10,892 nucleotides of DNA, taken from the NCBI GenBank assembly GCA_001001625.1, contig LCKU01000004.1, forward strand, positions 1 to 10,892. Reading direction: 5' to 3'. Under the pieces are notes generated by a model. It was not told the origin of the DNA and did no database searches. It was given only the letters and a program-made list of their open reading frames with translations. This stretch comes from Parcubacteria group bacterium GW2011_GWA2_45_30 (GTDB lineage Bacteria > Patescibacteriota > Minisyncoccia > Sungbacterales > HO2-52-23). This document shows positions 5,921 to 10,892 of this stretch, one piece after another. The stretch's first letter is position 1; every line of letters starts with the position of its first letter. The position numbers were made by a program, and so were the translations under genes.

Positions 5921-6194
5921 TTTTCTTGGGTTTCTTTTGGCGGCTTTTAAATTTTATACCGATTTTTTTGGATAAACCCTTGAGAGCCGCAAAAAAATAC
6001 TTGCCGCGGGCCTCCATTGGAAGATTTTCTTTATCACATACGTATCGTACCAGTGCCCGTAGATCAGATTCGTGATAAAGCTTCGCAATCCCAAGATACG
6101 CGGCAAATTTTTTCGGTTCCCGCATTATTTTGGCCAAATCATCCGCCAAGAGATGTTCTTTGGAATGAAGATGTCTGTCCGGTGTAAAACGCAT
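5883..6194 (-). CDS. Conserved-looking hypothetical, lysine-rich tail
   Basis: The 103-residue protein has a mostly helical core (LLADDLAKIMREPKKFAAYL.. to YFFAALKGL, about 15-74) and a basic tail from about 80 rich in Lys and Arg, suggesting contact with RNA or DNA. No signal peptide or membrane segment is seen. It is the first gene of the hypothetical-def-fmt cluster, and its end overlaps def by 38 bases. Upstream, TATAAA (minus, 6214-6209) lies 14 bases before ATG and a 42-bp dyad lies just behind it. I have an impression of similar short genes in Parcubacteria but cannot name a family. Confidence 0.7.
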   Translation of the reverse strand: MRFTPDRHLHSKEHLLADDLAKIMREPKKFAAYLGIAKLYHESDLRALVRYVCDKENLPMEARGKYFFAALKGLSKKIGIKFKSRQKKPKKNGQTKRNRKTSG

Positions 6195-6225
6195 ATAACT
6201 GACGAATTTTTATATGTCGAAGTTT

Positions 6226-6267
6226 AAATATGCATCTTATCCACGGTCGCGTTTAAGAGGCACATTT
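6226..6267 (-). promoter_or_regulatory. 42-bp dyad upstream of the hypothetical-def-fmt cluster
   Basis: This is an imperfect dyad: AAATATGC and CTTA on the left mirror TAAG and GCACATTT on the right around a degenerate CG-rich core (CACGGTCGCG). Its last 37 bases match those of the dyad at 6846-6887 at 32 positions in the same orientation. It lies 31 bases before the start at 6194, probably over the -35 region, and overlaps the stop of the PaaX-like gene by two bases. It is likely an operator. Confidence 0.6.
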
Positions 6268-6817
6268 ATAACAACTGGAATTTGTGCTTCAGATGGAGTT
6301 CGTTATCAATGCTGATTGCTTCAATAAAGCGGACATATTTCCTTGCTTGATACAATTCTATCACAAAATCAATCTCATTTCGACACTCGTAGGGATGCAC
6401 CAAAACACTTTTCTGTAATTCTATAAGGCCCATCTGTTTGAGGCGACGCCGAAGCGTATCGCGAAGATTTTTCATGGTTTCGGGTATATCAAAAATCACA
6501 ACTCGCCACCTACGGTCCCAACGCGAGGGTTTAGGTATAGAAATATCTTCAGATTGATATTTAAGCGCGATACGGCGTCCATCGCGATTTAATACTACCA
6601 AGATTGTGCCATCTTTATTTTCGGCATAATGAACAAGTTTTGATTCATACAGCCGATCAATAGCGTGGTATAAATTCCTGCGGTTAATATTGCGCCATTC
6701 TTTGGATATAGATTTCAGCGTACGTCGGTATCGCAATGGCGATCCTGAAAGACCAAGCGCAAAACCTCCGAGCAGGAGTAATAAAACTTTTTGAGCAGTG
6801 GGACCAAGTCCTTTCAT
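6266..6817 (-). CDS. PaaX-like regulator: winged helix plus Cas2-like domain
   Basis: The 183-residue protein begins with a hydrophobic helix (about 8-24) and a winged-helix-like region (about 36-88: ISKEW.NINRRNLYHAIDRLYESKLV). A Cas2-like ferredoxin half follows: WRVVIFDIPE at 104-113, a helix of LRDTLRRRLKQMG, SVLVHPYECRNEI at 137-149, and a C-terminal strand. This order is that of the PaaX repressor family, of which short versions are frequent in CPR genomes as I know them. It is not a CRISPR Cas2: there is no array or other cas gene here. It has its own promoter, overlapped by a dyad that recurs before the next gene, which suggests autoregulation and control of the def/fmt cluster. No ribosome site is seen. 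Confidence 0.78.
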   Translation of the reverse strand: MKGLGPTAQKVLLLLLGGFALGLSGSPLRYRRTLKSISKEWRNINRRNLYHAIDRLYESKLVHYAENKDGTILVVLNRDGRRIALKYQSEDISIPKPSRWDRRWRVVIFDIPETMKNLRDTLRRRLKQMGLIELQKSVLVHPYECRNEIDFVIELYQARKYVRFIEAISIDNELHLKHKFQLL

Positions 6818-6826
6818 AATGATTCA

Positions 6827-6855
6827 AGCATAGCGCGCGGTTTTAAAATGTGCAA
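6827..6855 (-). promoter_or_regulatory. Possible promoter of the PaaX-like gene
   Basis: On the minus strand TTGCAC (6855-6850), 17 bases and TATGCT (6832-6827) precede ATG by 9 bases. The boxes are weak (3/6 and 4/6), but the -35 falls within the dyad. The transcript would have almost no leader. Confidence 0.4.
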
Positions 6856-6887
6856 CTTATTCGCGATCGCGTTTAAGAAGCACATTT
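6846..6887 (-). promoter_or_regulatory. 42-bp dyad (operator) upstream of the PaaX-like gene
   Basis: The symmetry is exact at 34 of 42 positions: AAATGTGC, CTTA and CGCGA on the left mirror TCGCG, TAAG and GCACATTT on the right, centred at 6866/6867 on CGCGATCGCG. The two unmatched pairs (AA/AA and TT/TT) are themselves placed symmetrically. It lies 28 bases before the regulator start and also in front of the plus-strand ORF at 6953. Confidence 0.7.
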
Positions 6888-6952
6888 GAAAACTCTTTTA
6901 TTTTTTAAGCCATTGTGTTAATACGATAAGAGCAAATTGAAAATTAAGAACT

Positions 6953-7180
6953 ATGATTATGGATCGTCTTGAGGTTAATCAGAATGGTTTTGAAGTATCC
7001 ATGTCGGGGCCGAGAATGCGAGAGCGAATTCGTATTAATAGCCCGTATCCAGATGATATCTACTCAAAGGCCCTATTCGGATGGCCGGGGACCATGCATT
7101 TAATCGCTCCGTATCTCCCGCAAACTATTCGGACGGATCTTACTCTCTCGCCTTCAATGCGGGGTATGCGTGAAGTGTAA
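6953..7180 (+). CDS. Small hypothetical ORF, 75 residues
   Basis: This ORF diverges from the PaaX-like gene. The protein contains RMRERIRINSPYPDDIYSKA and a Gly/Pro-containing middle; there is no signal peptide or membrane segment, and no family is recognised. A second in-frame ATG at 6959 is possible. No clear ribosome site precedes either start, and no strong promoter is visible, which lowers confidence. Its end overlaps the next ORF by 11 bases, an arrangement typical of a real two-gene unit. Confidence 0.4.
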   Translation: MIMDRLEVNQNGFEVSMSGPRMRERIRINSPYPDDIYSKALFGWPGTMHLIAPYLPQTIRTDLTLSPSMRGMREV

Positions 7181-7373
7181 AATAACCAACATAGCACGAC
7201 TTTTATATGACTCTTCAATGCGAAATGTTGCCGCCGAAGACGTTCGGTACTTCCTTAAAAATACCCTCCTTTGGATGAAAAAGCGTGAAAACAGCCATGA
7301 CATGATTACGGAAAGCTTTAGGCGGGATTTCAAAAAAGTGGCCGCAAAATACGGTTTTAGTCCGGCAGCGTAA
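7170..7373 (+). CDS. Small hypothetical ORF, 67 residues (GTG start)
   Basis: Starting at GTG 7170, overlapping the preceding stop, the protein is basic and probably helical (VRYFLKNTLLWMKKR, ITESFRRDFKKVAAKYG). An internal ATG at 7218 would give a shorter 51-residue product. A strong terminator directly after the stop supports transcription in this direction and argues against the opposite-strand ORF at 7154-7456. No family is recognised. Confidence 0.5.
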   Translation: MKCKITNIARLLYDSSMRNVAAEDVRYFLKNTLLWMKKRENSHDMITESFRRDFKKVAAKYGFSPAA

Positions 7374-7380
7374 ACAGAAT

Positions 7381-7408
7381 AAATCGGCGCATAACTAGCC
7401 GATTTTTT
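7381..7408 (+). terminator. Rho-independent terminator before murC
   Basis: AAATCGGC (7381-7388) pairs with GCCGATTT (7398-7405) around a 9-base loop and runs into six T. It isolates murC from the small ORFs upstream. Confidence 0.85.
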
Positions 7409-7409
7409 A

Positions 7410-7438
7410 TTGAAACAACTGCAATTCTTATATATAAT
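7410..7438 (+). promoter_or_regulatory. murC promoter, predicted leaderless
   Basis: TTGAAA (7410-7415), 17 bases and a perfect TATAAT (7433-7438) are followed by only six bases before ATG 7445. The transcript should start at or next to the A of the start codon, and no ribosome site is present. Confidence 0.75.
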
Positions 7439-7444
7439 AGAAAT

Positions 7445-8749
7445 ATGCACATCCATTTTATCGGCATTGGCGGGATTGGGATGTCGGCGCTGGCCAAATA
7501 TTATCTTTCGCAGGGGGCCGCGATAAGCGGTTCGGATTTGGCGTCTTCAGAAATCACGGATGAGCTTGGAAAAATGGACGTAAAAATTATAATAGGGACG
7601 CACAAAAAAAGTAATCTTCCTAAGGATGTGAATCGTGTAATTTATACAGCGGCAACTCCCAAAAGCAATTCGGAATTGAAAGAGGCAGTCAAACGACGGA
7701 TAAAGAGGCAGAATTATGCTGAGGCTATTGGAGAGCTTACCAAACAATATAAAACTATTACGGTTTCCGGAGCTCACGGCAAAAGCACCACCACGGCTCT
7801 GGCGGCCCTAGTGCTTGAGGAGGGACATCGCGATCCAACGGTTATTATCGGAACAAAAGTAAAAGAATTCGGGAATTCAAATTTTCGCCGCGGCTACGGC
7901 CCAAATCTTGTTTTGGAAGCGGATGAGTGGAACAAATCATTTTTGGAATACTCGCCTTGGATTGCCATCGTAACCAACATTGACGCGGAGCACCTTGATA
8001 CGTATAAAAATAAAAAAAACGTGGAGCGCGCGTTTGCCGAATTTTTGGCTAAGGTTCCGGGGGAGGGAAAGATCATTGCCAATGCGGATGATGAAACCTT
8101 GAAATTAGTTACCGAGAAATTCGGAAAAAAAGTGATTTGGTATTCTTTGGATGATGCCGAGGCGGGGATTGTTCACAAAACAATCCGTCTGCCCGGAAAG
8201 CATAACATATCTAATGCCTTGGCTGCCTTAAAATTAGGAAGGTTTTTAGGAATACGGGAGACCCACATATTACAGGCGCTTTCGCAGTTCAATGGTACTT
8301 GGCGCCGATTTGAATTTAAGGGAATTAAAAACGGAGCCAATATTTATCTTGATTACGGCCATCATCCGCGAGAAATCCGCGCAACCATACAAGCCGCGCG
8401 GGAGCGATTTCCCCTGCGCCGGGTATGGTGCGTATACCAGCCGCATCAATATCAGCGGCTGGCATATCTTTGGGATGATTTTATAGGCGCTTTTGACATG
8501 GCAGATCGCGTAGTGCTTGTGCCGGTGTATGACGTGGCCGGACGCGAAACCCAAAACGCCAAAACAAAAGTGAATTCCAAGAAACTTGCCGCGGAACTCA
8601 AAAAACGCGGCAAAGATACGGAATATTCTGATTCGTTTGCGGCTGCGCAAAATTTTATAGAGTCCGGCATCCGCCAAGGGGATGTAGTGCTTGTTATGGG
8701 AGCTGGGGATATTTACGGTTTAGCGTTAGATTTGGTGGCTGTGCAATAA
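7445..8749 (+). CDS. murC: UDP-N-acetylmuramate--L-alanine ligase
   Basis: MurC adds L-alanine to UDP-MurNAc in the cytoplasm, the first step of the peptide stem of peptidoglycan. The 434-residue protein is of near-usual length. The N-terminal HFIGIGGIGMSALA (4-17) binds the UDP sugar. The ATP loop is SGAHGKSTTT at 108-117, EADEW..SFL at 158-166 matches the EADES..SFL strand, TNIDAEHLD is at 177-185, and GKHNISNALAAL at 251-262. DYGHHP (303-308) replaces the common DYAHHP, followed by YQPHQYQRL (331-339) and GAGDI. Mpl, which ligates a tripeptide, is a relative, but the motifs fit MurC better. The start follows directly from the promoter. ctpA follows after 35 bases with no terminator, so the two may be co-transcribed. 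Confidence 0.95.
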   Translation: MHIHFIGIGGIGMSALAKYYLSQGAAISGSDLASSEITDELGKMDVKIIIGTHKKSNLPKDVNRVIYTAATPKSNSELKEAVKRRIKRQNYAEAIGELTKQYKTITVSGAHGKSTTTALAALVLEEGHRDPTVIIGTKVKEFGNSNFRRGYGPNLVLEADEWNKSFLEYSPWIAIVTNIDAEHLDTYKNKKNVERAFAEFLAKVPGEGKIIANADDETLKLVTEKFGKKVIWYSLDDAEAGIVHKTIRLPGKHNISNALAALKLGRFLGIRETHILQALSQFNGTWRRFEFKGIKNGANIYLDYGHHPREIRATIQAARERFPLRRVWCVYQPHQYQRLAYLWDDFIGAFDMADRVVLVPVYDVAGRETQNAKTKVNSKKLAAELKKRGKDTEYSDSFAAAQNFIESGIRQGDVVLVMGAGDIYGLALDLVAVQ

Positions 8750-8784
8750 TATAGTAAACTAAAAGAAACCGCTTAACTTTTCTA

Positions 8785-10014
8785 ATGGAACAAACCAGAG
8801 TAAAAAAGTCCATACGAATTCTTGTCATAATTGCCGCTTTTTTGATTTTGGCGGTAAGTTTTGCCGCGGGCGCGCTTTACGGGTTTAATAACCGGCCAGC
8901 CATAGAAAAGGTGCTCAATGTGCTTGGCCAAAAACCGCCGGAACAATTCACGGAAGTTGACTTTAACCTTTTTTGGGACGTATGGTCGCGGTTGGAAGAT
9001 AAATATGTTGATAAGGATAAAATTGAGCGAAAAAATATTGTATACGGCGCAATTTCCGGTCTAGTTAAATCGTTAAAAGATCCCTATACCGAATTTTTGC
9101 CGCCGGCCCAAACCAAACAATTTCAGGAAGATATCAAGGGCTCTTTTGACGGCATTGGCGCGGAAATCGGAATTCGCAAAGGGGTCTTAACTATTATTTC
9201 TCCCCTGAAAGACAGCCCGGCTGAGCGCGTCGGATTAAAAGCCGGAGATAAAATTTTTAAAGTGGATGATACGGTAACCGCGGATTTAATGCTGGATGAG
9301 GCAGTACGGCTTATCCGAGGCCCGCGCGGCACCGAGGTAAAGCTCTTGGTACTTCGCGATTCTTTTGATCAGCCCAAAGAATTTAAAATCATACGGGATG
9401 AAATCCGCGTATCCATACTTACTACCGAAAAAAAAGAAAATGGCATCTTTGTCATAAAATTAAATCATTTTACGGAAAATGCGGCGTATGAATTTAGAAA
9501 TGCGGTGCAGGAATTTTTCCGTAGCGGGTCTGACAAATTGATTTTGGATATGCGCAATAACCCCGGGGGTTTTCTGGTGATATCGGTGGACATTGCCAGC
9601 TGGTTCTTGCCCGCCGGAGATGTGGTGGCGCGAGAACGTTTTGCTGACGGGTCCGAAGAAGAATATCGCTCCAGCGGCTACCGACTTTTGCAGGATGTTC
9701 CAACTGTGGTTTTGATAAATGAAGGTTCGGCCTCGGCTTCGGAAATTGTGGCCGGCGCCCTGCGCGATATTCGCGGAATTAAACTAATTGGCACAAAAAC
9801 ATACGGTAAAGGATCAGTGCAGGAAGTTCAGCCCTTGCCGGATGGATCATCCCTTAAATTAACTATTGCCAAATGGCTTACTCCCAAAGGTACGGAAATC
9901 AACGGCACAGGCCTTGAACCGGATATTAAGGTAGAACTGCCGCCGGAGAGCGAACAAAATCCAAAAAAAGATCTAATTATGGAAAAAGCCCTAGAAGTGT
10001 TAAGAGGCCTATAA
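8785..10014 (+). CDS. ctpA: C-terminal processing protease, S41 family
   Basis: This is an envelope serine protease that trims protein C-termini. The 409-residue protein begins with a basic N-terminus and one hydrophobic helix (about 11-33), a signal anchor or uncleaved signal peptide. A PDZ domain at about 118-195 contains the IGAEIGIRKG and GLKAGDKI segments. In the catalytic domain, LDMRNNPGG (254-262) precedes NEGSASASE, with nucleophile Ser317, and TYGKGSVQ, with the general base Lys342. The C-terminal TPKGTEINGTGLEPD (366-380) is also typical. All key residues are intact. It lies 35 bases after murC, probably in one transcript; no strong ribosome site is visible. Confidence 0.95.
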   Translation: MEQTRVKKSIRILVIIAAFLILAVSFAAGALYGFNNRPAIEKVLNVLGQKPPEQFTEVDFNLFWDVWSRLEDKYVDKDKIERKNIVYGAISGLVKSLKDPYTEFLPPAQTKQFQEDIKGSFDGIGAEIGIRKGVLTIISPLKDSPAERVGLKAGDKIFKVDDTVTADLMLDEAVRLIRGPRGTEVKLLVLRDSFDQPKEFKIIRDEIRVSILTTEKKENGIFVIKLNHFTENAAYEFRNAVQEFFRSGSDKLILDMRNNPGGFLVISVDIASWFLPAGDVVARERFADGSEEEYRSSGYRLLQDVPTVVLINEGSASASEIVAGALRDIRGIKLIGTKTYGKGSVQEVQPLPDGSSLKLTIAKWLTPKGTEINGTGLEPDIKVELPPESEQNPKKDLIMEKALEVLRGL

Positions 10015-10018
10015 AAAA

Positions 10019-10037
10019 GGCACACAGAGTGTGTGCA
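10019..10037. terminator. Hairpin terminator between ctpA and the small minus ORF
   Basis: GCACACA (10020-10026) pairs with TGTGTGC (10030-10036) around GAG. On the minus strand it is followed by CCTTTTTTAT, a good terminator for the ORF at 10045-10212. On the plus strand the A/T-rich ATTATTATT follows ctpA. Confidence 0.65.
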
Positions 10038-10044
10038 TTATTAT

Positions 10045-10212
10045 TCAATCGTGATAAGACCAGTCTTGCGATTTGTAGATTTCTACACCTCCGCATAATT
10101 CTCTGAAATGTTCTTCTATCTCATCTAACTCTGTTCGTTTTGTTTTTGGAGCTCGTTGCATGCCGGAAATTCGCCAGTGAATCTCCAGATAGCTTGCTTT
10201 AATATATTGCAT
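10045..10212 (-). CDS. Small hypothetical ORF, 55 residues
   Basis: The ORF runs from ATG (10212-10210) to TGA (10047-10045). The product starts MQYIKASYLEIHWRISG, has an acidic helix (ELDEIEEHFRELC) and ends in DWSYHD. It has no membrane segment or signal. It fills the 217-base gap between ctpA and acyP and has a hairpin with a T tract eight bases past its stop, which supports it. No convincing ribosome site or promoter is visible on the minus strand. No family is recognised. Confidence 0.5.
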   Translation of the reverse strand: MQYIKASYLEIHWRISGMQRAPKTKRTELDEIEEHFRELCGGVEIYKSQDWSYHD

Positions 10213-10222
10213 AAGTTAATAT
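10194..10222 (+). promoter_or_regulatory. Possible acyP promoter, near-leaderless
   Basis: TTGCTT (10194-10199), 17 bases and TAATAT (10217-10222) lie nine bases before ATG 10232. No ribosome site lies between. The boxes overlap the start of the divergent 55-residue ORF. Confidence 0.4.
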
Positions 10223-10231
10223 AAAAGTCAA

Positions 10232-10507
10232 ATGCCCAAAAAACGTGTAACAATCAGAGTAGTAGGCATTGTGCAGGGCGTAATGTATCGTCAAAATGCG
10301 CGGCGTAAAGCCGCAAGTATGGGGCTTTTGGGATGGATAAAAAACGATTCAGACGGATCGGTACAAATTATAGCCGAGGGGAATAAGAATTCACTAAATC
10401 AATTTCTTGAGTGGTGCAAACGAGGTACGCCCACAGCCGAAGTTGAAGAAGTGCTTTGCGATTGGGAAGAGGCAAGCGGGGAATTCTCAAAATTTGATAT
10501 TAAGTAG
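10232..10507 (+). CDS. acyP: Acylphosphatase
   Basis: Acylphosphatase hydrolyses carboxyl-phosphate bonds of small acyl phosphates in the cytoplasm. The 91-residue length is exactly that of the family. The signature GIVQGVMYR (12-20) carries the phosphate-binding Arg20, and GWIKNDSDGSV (34-44) carries the catalytic Asn38. The common aromatic pair before Arg20 (FF or FY) is MY here, a conservative change. The last strand FSKFDIK fits the fold. The gene stands alone between the small minus ORF and the compound palindrome. Confidence 0.94.
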   Translation: MPKKRVTIRVVGIVQGVMYRQNARRKAASMGLLGWIKNDSDGSVQIIAEGNKNSLNQFLEWCKRGTPTAEVEEVLCDWEEASGEFSKFDIK

Positions 10508-10515
10508 TAAGCTCG

Positions 10516-10646
10516 GTATCACTGTTTTGAAACACGATTCGCTCGCTCCAGCGGCTCGCTCACTAAGGGTCGGATGAAATTTTTCTTCGCCTCGGGCGAA
10601 GAAAACCAAGCAATTTCATCCTCCCATTGTTTCAAAACAGTGATAC
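10516..10646. repeat. Compound palindrome (three nested stems)
   Basis: The outer arms 10516-10534 and 10628-10646 are perfectly complementary over 19 bases (GTATCACTGTTTTGAAACA). Inside, GGATGAAATT (10572-10581) pairs with AATTTCATCC (10612-10621), and TTTTCTTCGCC (10581-10591) pairs with GGCGAAGAAAA (10595-10605) over a TCG loop. The left shoulder (10535-10571) contains a direct repeat GCTCGCTC (10541-10548 and 10554-10561). There is no ORF. A T6 tract at 10661 might let it end the acyP transcript, but it lies 14 bases past the stem. It is more elaborate than a terminator needs to be. Confidence 0.8.
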
Positions 10647-10680
10647 GCTCGCATTTAGTATTTTTTCAAGATATATGAAT

Positions 10681-10798
10681 CTCGTTAGAAGCCGTGATCG
10701 CGTCTTGCGGGATTATCCAAGTATTAATAAAAAGTTTTGTTTTTCTATGATAATATCAGCAGATCCATTCAAATCGATCGCGATCTGCTTCTAACGGG
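10681..10798. repeat. Palindromic element 5 (CTAACGGG type) abutting rplI
   Basis: CGTTAGAAGC (10683-10692) pairs with GCTTCTAACG (10787-10796), continuing inward with GATCGCG (10696-10702) and CGCGATC (10779-10785) after a small internal loop. It shares the GTTAGA and CTAACGG ends of elements 3 and 4. The interior is A/T-rich and includes a -10-like TAATAT (10751-10756). An alternative hairpin, AGCAGATC (10758-10765) with GATCTGCT (10782-10789), would lie directly before the rplI start. No convincing -35 is seen. Confidence 0.6.
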
Positions 10799-10892
10799 AT
10801 GAAAGTAATTTTTCTTAAAGATTCATCTATCGGCAGGAGGGGAGAGGTTAAAAATGTATCCGACGGATATGCGCGGAATTTTTTGTTTCCCA
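10799..10892 (+). CDS. rplI: 50S ribosomal protein L9, 5' part
   Basis: The first 31 codons are present before the window ends. [20 protein letters not shown] followed by [11 protein letters not shown] matches the N-terminal domain of L9, which binds 23S rRNA; the GYARNFL segment is the family signature. The start codon follows the last base of palindromic element 5 (CTAACGGG then ATG), with no standard ribosome site. Neither the long central helix nor the C-terminal domain can be assessed here. Confidence 0.96.
   Translation, partial: MKVIFLKDSSIGRRGEVKNVSDGYARNFLFP

Noticed and set aside
6266..6817. CRISPR-associated Cas2
   Set aside because: Only the C-terminal half resembles Cas2. It is preceded by a winged-helix-like half, and no repeat-spacer array or other cas gene occurs in the window.
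7152..7222. Direct repeat CTTCAATGCG (7152-7161 and 7213-7222)
   Set aside because: A ten-base repeat over this distance is not far from chance expectation, and no further copy or structure accompanies it.
7154..7456. Minus-strand ORF of 100 codons
   Set aside because: It runs antisense through the 67-residue ORF, its terminator and the murC promoter. Its translated composition is serine/phenylalanine-rich shadow sequence.
8270..8677. Minus-strand ORF of 135 codons
   Set aside because: It is antisense to conserved murC motifs and is a frame shadow.

Overview
The window reads as a piece of a small, gene-dense bacterial genome, most likely Patescibacteria/CPR and probably the Parcubacteria side. 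The grounds are indirect: very short intergenic gaps, a PaaX-like regulator with a Cas2-like half, a short lysine-rich hypothetical in front of def and fmt, several near-leaderless promoters, and only isolated steps of pyrimidine synthesis (pyrB, pyrE). TGA is used as a stop (pyrE and a 55-codon ORF), so the standard code applies and Gracilibacteria-type recoding is excluded. Taxonomy is inference; no marker gene is complete enough to prove it.

Layout. 1-530: a tRNA locus. An intact tRNA-Glu(CTC) at 233-307 sits inside a long inverted repeat, which appears to lie inside the anticodon loop of a second, interrupted tRNA-Glu-like gene (28-368). A further tRNA 3' half, interrupted in its T loop, follows (about 371-527). 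592-1932: a bidirectional terminator, then a minus-strand P-loop kinase/CYTH fusion protein. 1933-2174: divergent promoter region with another palindromic element. 2175-4108: pyrE (+) and pyrB (-) converge on one hairpin that overlaps the pyrE stop codon. 4195-4320: a 41-residue single-span membrane protein (-). 4381-6194: a compact minus-strand cluster of hypothetical, def and fmt with overlapping ends. 6266-6817: PaaX-like regulator (-). Two 42-bp dyads lie at matching distances in front of the regulator and of the hypothetical-def-fmt cluster. 6953-7373: two small plus-strand ORFs and a terminator. 7445-10014: murC and a ctpA-type S41 protease (+). 10045-10212: a small minus ORF. 10232-10507: acylphosphatase (+). 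10516-10646: a large compound palindrome. 10681-10798: another palindromic element, ending one base before the start of rplI (10799, runs off the window).

How it fits together. Most genes are housekeeping: N-formylation and deformylation of initiator methionine (fmt/def), peptidoglycan precursor synthesis (murC), envelope proteolysis (ctpA), pyrimidine synthesis and a ribosomal protein. The unusual content is structural. A family of roughly 100-135-nt palindromic elements ending in CGGGG or a close variant occurs at five sites; three of these interrupt tRNA sequence, one of them carries a whole tRNA gene, and one abuts a ribosomal protein start. The paired dyads suggest a small regulon linking the PaaX-like protein to the def/fmt cluster.
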